Translations under genes and position numbers: made by a program | Notes under the pieces: generated by a model | Databases searched by the model: none | What the model saw: the letters and a program-made list of their open reading frames with translations, nothing else | Told to the model about the DNA's origin: nothing | Shown here: positions 60,013-64,000 of the stretch, piece by piece | Numbering within the stretch: position 1 is the stretch's first letter | Layout of the letters: the number at the start of each line of letters is the position of its first letter | Assembly: GCF_042678945.1 (NCBI RefSeq) | Contig: NZ_JBHTLM010000012.1 | Span: forward strand, 91,065 to 155,064 | DNA: 64,000 nucleotides | Direction: 5' to 3' | DNA from: Fontibacillus puldeungensis | GTDB lineage: Bacteria; Bacillota; Bacilli; Paenibacillales; Paenibacillaceae

Positions 60013-61674
60013 CTATCGTTTCATCAGCTTTTTAAAAAAGCCGTTCATTCGCAATAGCTCTTGCGGTGGTCCGTACTCAATGAGTTTGCCCTCTTGCAGT
60101 ACTAATATCAAATCAGCATACTCATGAGTTTTATCCAGTTGATGGGTTGTGACGATGCGAGTTACGTCCTTGTTCATATCAAGGATTGCGTCCCAAACCT
60201 TTCGGGCATTTTCCATATCAAGTCCAGCTGTTGGCTCATCGATAACAATACATTTTTTGCTGCTTATTAAAGAACGGATAATGGCTATTCGCTGTCGCTG
60301 GCCTCCGGATAGGTTTCTTCCGTTTTCAAGTAGAAAGGTATCATACTGATTTGGCATTTCTGCTATCAGACGATCTAAATTTAGTTTTTGAGCCATATCC
60401 TTCATTTGCCGTTCGGAGACATCTCGCCCCAAAGCCAAGTTATCGAAGACACTCGCATTAAGCAGAAATGGATCCTGCCATACTGCAGAAGGCAATCCAA
60501 TATTCGGACCAGTTGTTATCATCTCTCCTTCTGTTGGTTCATATAAGCCAGCTATTATTTTAAGCAAAGTTGATTTGCCTGATCCACTCTCCCCTAAAAT
60601 GACCACGAAGTATCCCTGATTGATTTCACAAGAGATGGAATCTAGTGCCTTCTTTCTCTCGTTTGGGTATGTATATGATAAATTTTTTATCTCAATATGA
60701 GTCCGCAGCGTATATTTCTCATTCATAGGCTTCAACGAGAGAAATTCTTGAACACGATTTGCTGCAGCTAACGAGCTCTGAATGGCGCTGGCTAGATCAC
60801 CCGCATTTCTCGAGGGGAAAAAAATCAGCTGGATCGTGGCAAGGAAACTGACCAAATGCCCCACGCTCATGGAATCCTTAAATACGGACCAGCCTCCTAT
60901 CAACAAAACTACAATATAGGCTGCGTTTTCGGCAAACGCTCCGATTACCTGTACAGTTCCCTGAGCCATACTTCTTTTGATTTCCGCATTCTCTGACTTA
61001 ATAAAGGCTTCTGTGCATCGTTTAAGACACCATTTTTCAATATTCAGACTAATGATATCTCTGCATCCGTGAATAATGCATTGTGACTTCTCAAGGGTAT
61101 CTGATATAGCATCTTGTGCGAAGCGATGAATACGTATCATGGACCTGCTGAATATGAGTGGAATGACTGCTGATATTGCCAAAAAAGGTACTAGAATAAT
61201 CATTAATTTGGAGTTTACATTAAGGAGCGTAACTACGGCCCCGATCAATTGTGCAGCAGAATGCACGATCTGTACCAGGATCATTCCATACAAATTGGAC
61301 CAAAGTGGAAGGTCCGAGGTGATATATGCTTGTATTTTTCCAGTAGGAAGCTGTTCGCTTTGAGCGTATGGGAGCCTCATTAGATGACTCAGAACAGCTG
61401 TTCTAAGCCTTGCTAAAATCCGTTCCTTTACCTTTGTACTTAAGTATCCTAACAATAAAGAAAGGCCCCAGGTTGCGCACCAGCTTAAAGCAAACAGTAT
61501 TATTAACAACATGACACTTCCATAGGAGTCACCTTTTACAAATCCTTCGAAAATGTTGCCCAGCAGCACTGGCCTTGTCAGGTTTAAACCTGCTGCACCC
61601 ATTCCAGCGATTGCTGTATACACAACAAAGCGTTTTACTACTCTCAAAGGTTCAACTAATTCTTTTATTTTCAT
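60013..61674 (-). CDS. ABC exporter half-transporter (permease and ATPase fused)
   Basis: 553 residues from ATG 61674, with AAGGGGAG upstream. A longer frame to 61761 is wrong because it runs through the coat gene's terminator at 61709-61757. Six membrane helices occupy ~20-310, then the ATPase: Walker A GESGSGKST, Q-loop WQDPFLL, signature LSGGQRQRIA, Walker B KCIVIDEPTAGLD and switch His TTHQLD. Such exporters move peptides, lipids or drugs as dimers. No peptidase domain or precursor peptide gene is visible. Confidence 0.9.
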   Translation of the reverse strand: MKIKELVEPLRVVKRFVVYTAIAGMGAAGLNLTRPVLLGNIFEGFVKGDSYGSVMLLIILFALSWCATWGLSLLLGYLSTKVKERILARLRTAVLSHLMRLPYAQSEQLPTGKIQAYITSDLPLWSNLYGMILVQIVHSAAQLIGAVVTLLNVNSKLMIILVPFLAISAVIPLIFSRSMIRIHRFAQDAISDTLEKSQCIIHGCRDIISLNIEKWCLKRCTEAFIKSENAEIKRSMAQGTVQVIGAFAENAAYIVVLLIGGWSVFKDSMSVGHLVSFLATIQLIFFPSRNAGDLASAIQSSLAAANRVQEFLSLKPMNEKYTLRTHIEIKNLSYTYPNERKKALDSISCEINQGYFVVILGESGSGKSTLLKIIAGLYEPTEGEMITTGPNIGLPSAVWQDPFLLNASVFDNLALGRDVSERQMKDMAQKLNLDRLIAEMPNQYDTFLLENGRNLSGGQRQRIAIIRSLISSKKCIVIDEPTAGLDMENARKVWDAILDMNKDVTRIVTTHQLDKTHEYADLILVLQEGKLIEYGPPQELLRMNGFFKKLMKR

Positions 61675-61708
61675 AATATTCTGGCTCCCCTTATTCGTTT
61701 TACTCCAT

Positions 61709-61757
61709 AAAAAAGAGCAGTACCGCATAGGCCAAAACCTATGGTACCACTCTTTTT
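61709..61757 (-). terminator. Terminator of the CotF-family gene
   Basis: AAAAAGAG..GTACC.CATAGG pairs with CCTATGGTAC..CTCTTTTT around CCAAAA, followed by a T-run on the minus strand. It separates the coat gene from the exporter. Confidence 0.85.
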
Positions 61758-61787
61758 CCAAGTGTTTTTTTATCGGATCGAGTTGAT

Positions 61788-62351
61788 TTAGTGTGCTCCT
61801 ACTGGTTCATGTACCAACTGGTACATCGTTCCCAGCGTCGTCATTGTTGACATTGGAGTTGACTCCAACGGATAATATCCTTTGTTGACCATCCACTGCC
61901 ATACATCGTAAGCATGGTGTGAGCTCATACAGAACGCATGCTCCAAAAAGCTACGGATTTCCGGGTGGCTCATTTCCATGGCTGCCCATGCATATTCTCT
62001 TCCCGCACGTTTCAAGGTTAGCAAATAAGCAGTGGCGATTTCTCGATCCGTGAACTGTTGAACGTCTGTTCTAGGCATAACGGGAACCGGAGCTACCGTC
62101 GATTCGGTATATGATTGTAAAACCGGTTGAAGATCTGGGATTGGCAATTTGGAAGTAGCTCCTTCGGCCTTACTTAAATATTCGACCTTCATATTGTAAT
62201 CCTGAATATGCAGCGGAAAATGCTTTTCCAAAATCGCCTTTAGTTGTGGATCCTGAGCCTGATTCATAAAGCAAGCCATGTTGGTTATAGAGTTTACGCA
62301 GCTTAATGTCAGCTCATTCAAGTCGCAGGCCTCATGCGCAGCCAGTTGCAT
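61788..62351 (-). CDS. CotF-family spore coat protein
   Basis: 187 residues from ATG 62351, with AAAGGAGG 8 bases upstream; a longer frame to 62447 lacks one. Two related helical units of the coat-F type are visible: HEACDLNELTLSCVNSITNMACFMNQAQDPQLKAILEKHFPLHIQDYN (N-terminal) and REIATAYLLTLKRAGREYAWAAMEMSHPEIRSFLEHAFCMSSHHAYDVWQWMVNKGYYPL. A Pro/Thr-rich linker joins them. Coat-F proteins are ferritin-like helical bundles in the outer spore layers. It is divergent from a second coat gene pair. Confidence 0.85.
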   Translation of the reverse strand: MQLAAHEACDLNELTLSCVNSITNMACFMNQAQDPQLKAILEKHFPLHIQDYNMKVEYLSKAEGATSKLPIPDLQPVLQSYTESTVAPVPVMPRTDVQQFTDREIATAYLLTLKRAGREYAWAAMEMSHPEIRSFLEHAFCMSSHHAYDVWQWMVNKGYYPLESTPMSTMTTLGTMYQLVHEPVGAH

Positions 62352-62492
62352 AGTTGGTTCCTCCTTTAGAAGAGATGTATAACGCCAAATATAGAGTGTA
62401 CCGTTCAACTCGTTCTTATCGAAATGAACACAATATAACTTTTCCATATCTTCTTTTTTTTGTAATAATCAGTTTTCTAATCAGGGACAAAT

Positions 62493-62520
62493 ACCTATTT
62501 CTGTTGATAGGCATATAGTA
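62493..62520 (+). promoter_or_regulatory. Sigma-K-like promoter for the plus-strand coat genes
   Basis: ACC (62493-62495), 16 bases, then CATATAGTA, matching the mother-cell pattern AC - 16 - CATAnnnTA. It ends 31 bases before the ATG. Assigned by eye. Confidence 0.55.
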
Positions 62521-62551
62521 CATTAACATTTGATACTTGGAGAGTGAAAAC

Positions 62552-62779
62552 ATGAATAAAACCATGAATCAGGATCACCTGGCTTGGCACGAAACATTAG
62601 AGCTGCATGAACTCGTTGCCTTTCAATCCACAAACCTTGTACTGTTTAAAAAGAAACTGCCCACGCTTCAAGACCCTGCGTTAAAATCTCTATATATGGA
62701 AACCATTACAAGCTTAGAAACGCGAGTTGCTCAAATTTTATCCGATGGCCCCTACATCACACCGCAACGCCATGCCTGA
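62552..62779 (+). CDS. Small coat-F-like spore protein (YraG type)
   Basis: 75 residues from ATG 62552, with TTGGAG upstream; TTG 62537 is in frame but would absorb that site. The protein is helical: MNQDHLAWHETLELHELVAFQSTNLVLFKKKLPTLQDPALKSLYMETITSLETRV, ending QRHA. This wording resembles the short YraG-type coat-related proteins of Bacillus, which are encoded beside a YraF/YraD-type partner. It overlaps the next gene by 8 bases (ATGCCTGA). Confidence 0.75.
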   Translation: MNKTMNQDHLAWHETLELHELVAFQSTNLVLFKKKLPTLQDPALKSLYMETITSLETRVAQILSDGPYITPQRHA

Positions 62780-63029
62780 CATGACTGCAATTGATGCCGC
62801 AAGCCTGTTGGGCTTCGCAAAAACAGCTGTAAGAAATTACTCCATCGCTATCACCGAAACCGCGACACCTCAGCTCAGAGAAACCTTCCAAAAACATCTG
62901 ATCCACACCATTGGACTTCACGCTAAAATATTCAACTATATGTACCAAAAGGGATTTTATCCTTCCTACAACCTTGAACAGTTGCTGGCTAATGATGTTA
63001 AAATGGCCAACGACGCTTTAAAATTGTAG
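62772..63029 (+). CDS. Coat-F-family spore protein (YraF/YraD type)
   Basis: 85 residues from ATG 62772, which overlaps the preceding stop (ATGCCTGA). No SD is visible, so translation probably depends on coupling to the preceding gene; ATG 62745 and ATG 62781 are alternatives. The segment DAASLLGFAKTAVRNYSIAITETATPQLRETFQKHLIHTIGLHAKIFNYMYQKGFYPSYNLEQLL is the typical C-terminal coat-F unit, similar in wording to the last part of the 61788 gene. Together with the upstream ORF it forms a split coat-F protein. Confidence 0.75.
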   Translation: MPDMTAIDAASLLGFAKTAVRNYSIAITETATPQLRETFQKHLIHTIGLHAKIFNYMYQKGFYPSYNLEQLLANDVKMANDALKL

Positions 63030-63040
63030 TCAATAGACGT

Positions 63041-63062
63041 AAGCCCCGAGAGCCGGGGCTTT
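63041..63062 (+). terminator. Terminator of the plus-strand coat genes
   Basis: AAGCCCCG and CGGGGCTT around AGAGC, 11 bases past the stop, followed by T. Confidence 0.75.
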
Positions 63063-63077
63063 ACGTTGAGAATTGCT

Positions 63078-63248
63078 CTATTTTTTCCTTTCATTTTCCT
63101 CTGGCTCATCGTACTTATTAATATGAGCCGTGATTGCTTCAACGGCTTCATTTACATTTGTTGTTGCTGGTACCTCCTTGACCTCATCTTCGGTTTTGTC
63201 GATAAAGTTCTGATGGTCTGCACGTATAGCTTCGATTCTGTTACTCAT
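63078..63248 (-). CDS. Small charged hypothetical protein (56 aa)
   Basis: Tandem ATGs at 63251 and 63248 follow GGAGG, the second with a 7-base spacer. The frame runs 56 codons to TAG at 63078-63080. The product is MSNRIEAIRADHQNFIDKT, then EVKEVPATTNVNEAVEAITAHINKYDEPEENERKK: highly charged, helical, no Cys and no membrane segment. The SD and start make it a credible gene. I do not recognise the family. It lies between the convergent coat genes and the rRNA operon terminators. Confidence 0.6.
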   Translation of the reverse strand: MSNRIEAIRADHQNFIDKTEDEVKEVPATTNVNEAVEAITAHINKYDEPEENERKK

Positions 63249-63403
63249 CATTCATCCTCCATTATTTTGTGATAAAGCCTTCATAATACGACCTAGCCCA
63301 GTTTTTCAAGCTACAATTTACTTTGCTTCCCTCCATGGAATTTATGTATGCCCATTTAAGGAAAAGGCGCTCCGCATGCACTATGCCCCCTTTTGCTCAT
63401 AGC

Positions 63404-63438
63404 AAAAAGCACTACCGATTGTAATCGGAGTGCTTTTT
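63404..63438. terminator. Bidirectional terminator
   Basis: AAAAAGCACT..CCGATT and AATCGG..GTGCTTTTT around GTA. It separates the rRNA operon end from the small charged gene. Confidence 0.8.
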
Positions 63439-63505
63439 ATGTTCCTTGCTAGCACGGAGACGCATATAGATGCATAGCATGTCGCTAGATGGAACATTTA
63501 TGAAA

Positions 63506-63541
63506 AAAAGAACACCGCCGTGTGATCGGCAGTGCTCTTTA
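63506..63541 (-). terminator. Terminator of the rRNA operon
   Basis: AGAAC.AC.GCCG pairs with CGGC.GT.CTCT, then on the minus strand TTCTTTTTTT. It starts 3 bases past the 5S 3' end. Confidence 0.78.
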
Positions 63542-63543
63542 TT

Positions 63544-63660
63544 GCTTGGCGGCGTCCTACTCTCCCAGGACCCTTCGGTCCAAGTACCATCGGCGCTGGA
63601 GGGCTTAACGGTCGTGTTCGGGATGGGTACGTGTGGAACCCCTCCGCCATCGCCACCAAA
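63544..63660 (-). rRNA. rrf: 5S ribosomal RNA
   Basis: 117 bases. On the minus strand it begins TTTGGTGGCGATGGCGG and ends ACGCCGCCAAGC; these ends pair as helix I. The internal loop E region (CACACGTACCCATCCCGAACACG) and GGTACTTGGACC are standard for Bacillota 5S. It follows 23S by ~175 bases. No tRNA gene lies between them or downstream. Confidence 0.95.
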
Positions 63661-63835
63661 CATGATTTTTCGAAGCTATCGCTTCTCGAAATCGCAGCGA
63701 GAAAATATCAGCCCTTATAAAGGACTTGCAGCTTAAGTTCAGATGTTTGATCACCTGAAAACTGGATACGAAACGTTCTTTGCGTTTTAAATTAGCATAT
63801 GCTTCCGAAGTAGCTTTACTTCGTAAAGCTTTTAG

Positions 63836-64000
63836 GATAAGCCCTCGACCGATTAGTACCTGTCAGCTCCATGCATTGCTGCACTTCCACCTCAGGCCTA
63901 TCAACCTCGTCGTCTTCAAGGGGTCTTACTAATTGGGAAATCTCATCTTGAGGGAGGCTTCACGCTTAGATGCTTTCAGCGCTTATCCCGTCCGCACTTA
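63836..64000 (-). rRNA. rrl: 23S ribosomal RNA, 3' end (continues past the right edge)
   Basis: On the minus strand the last ~165 bases of 23S are visible, including CTCAAGATGAGATTTCCC and GGTACTAATCGGTCGAGGGC, both highly conserved. The 3' end is placed near 63836 by analogy. The remainder and the 16S gene would lie to the right. The spacer to 5S has the common CAGTTTTCAGGTGATCAAAC wording. Confidence 0.93.

Noticed and set aside
63470..63736. Open frames across the 5S gene (88 and 62 codons)
   Set aside because: They run through the 5S rRNA and its terminator and cannot be protein genes.
63661..63835. tRNA gene between 23S and 5S
   Set aside because: The spacer was read on both strands; no cloverleaf or T-loop sequence was found.

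Overview
The window reads as a chromosomal segment of an endospore-forming, low-to-moderate GC Bacillota, most likely a Paenibacillus-type species. The grounds are two complete tripartite spore-germinant-receptor operons, three CotF-family spore coat genes, both committed enzymes for spore 3-sulfolactate, strong AGGAGG-type ribosome binding sites, many AraC-type regulators, a GH127 arabinofuranosidase and a PocR-type glycerol regulator. The species call is inference; no database was searched. I saw no insertion sequence, prophage, tRNA or CRISPR array. A 23S-5S rRNA operon on the minus strand enters from the right edge.

Layout. 1-0.7 kb: end of a membrane-protein gene cut by the window edge, then a shortened zinc-ribbon ORF. 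0.7-3.3 kb: a MalT-type LuxR regulator. 3.4-8.8 kb: the most unusual locus, a tightly coupled minus-strand operon encoding a TerB_N/TerB_C protein, a BrxD-like (DUF2791) ATPase and an Lhr/BrxHI-like DEVH helicase, with a candidate 17-codon peptide plus terminator downstream and a long inverted repeat upstream. 9-12.3 kb: AraC regulator divergent from a GH127 beta-L-arabinofuranosidase. 12.4-17.5 kb: RidA, then nosD-nosL-nosY-nosF-tlpA copper/thiol maturation genes with no nosZ. 17.7-22.7 kb: sugar isomerase, then germination operon 1 (plus strand). 23-27.5 kb: MocR/EamA pair, amidotransferase, and an NAD(P)H oxidoreductase with its Rrf2 regulator. 27.5-31.3 kb: germination operon 2 (minus strand).

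31.4-35.1 kb: a DUF3231 protein, then comB, an MFS transporter and comA (3-sulfolactate branch). 35.2-38.2 kb: acetyltransferase and a two-component system beside a secreted Met-rich protein. 38.2-42.5 kb: NUDIX, two DUF606 (YdcZ) transporters around a Crp/Fnr regulator, and a MarR regulator divergent from a DHA2 drug exporter. 42.6-49.1 kb: a membrane-fused alpha/beta hydrolase with a cre site, DhaK-DhaL kinase, glycerol dehydrogenase and a divergent PocR-AraC activator, together oxidising glycerol to DHA and phosphorylating it to DHAP. 49.5-54.4 kb: a chemoreceptor, then a His-rich membrane protein, a second two-component system and a 37-aa membrane peptide translationally coupled to its kinase. 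54.7-59.9 kb: YebC, VOC protein, ABC-F ATPase, aldo/keto reductase and an AraC regulator. 60-63.3 kb: ABC exporter, CotF-type coat genes and a 56-aa charged protein. 63.5-64 kb: 5S and the 3' end of 23S rRNA.

Many start codons below were chosen on Shine-Dalgarno position rather than longest reading frame. Several short genes (17, 34, 37 and 56 codons) were found by reading the gaps directly. Sigma-G-like promoters precede both ger operons and a sigma-K-like promoter precedes the plus-strand coat genes; these are pattern matches by eye.
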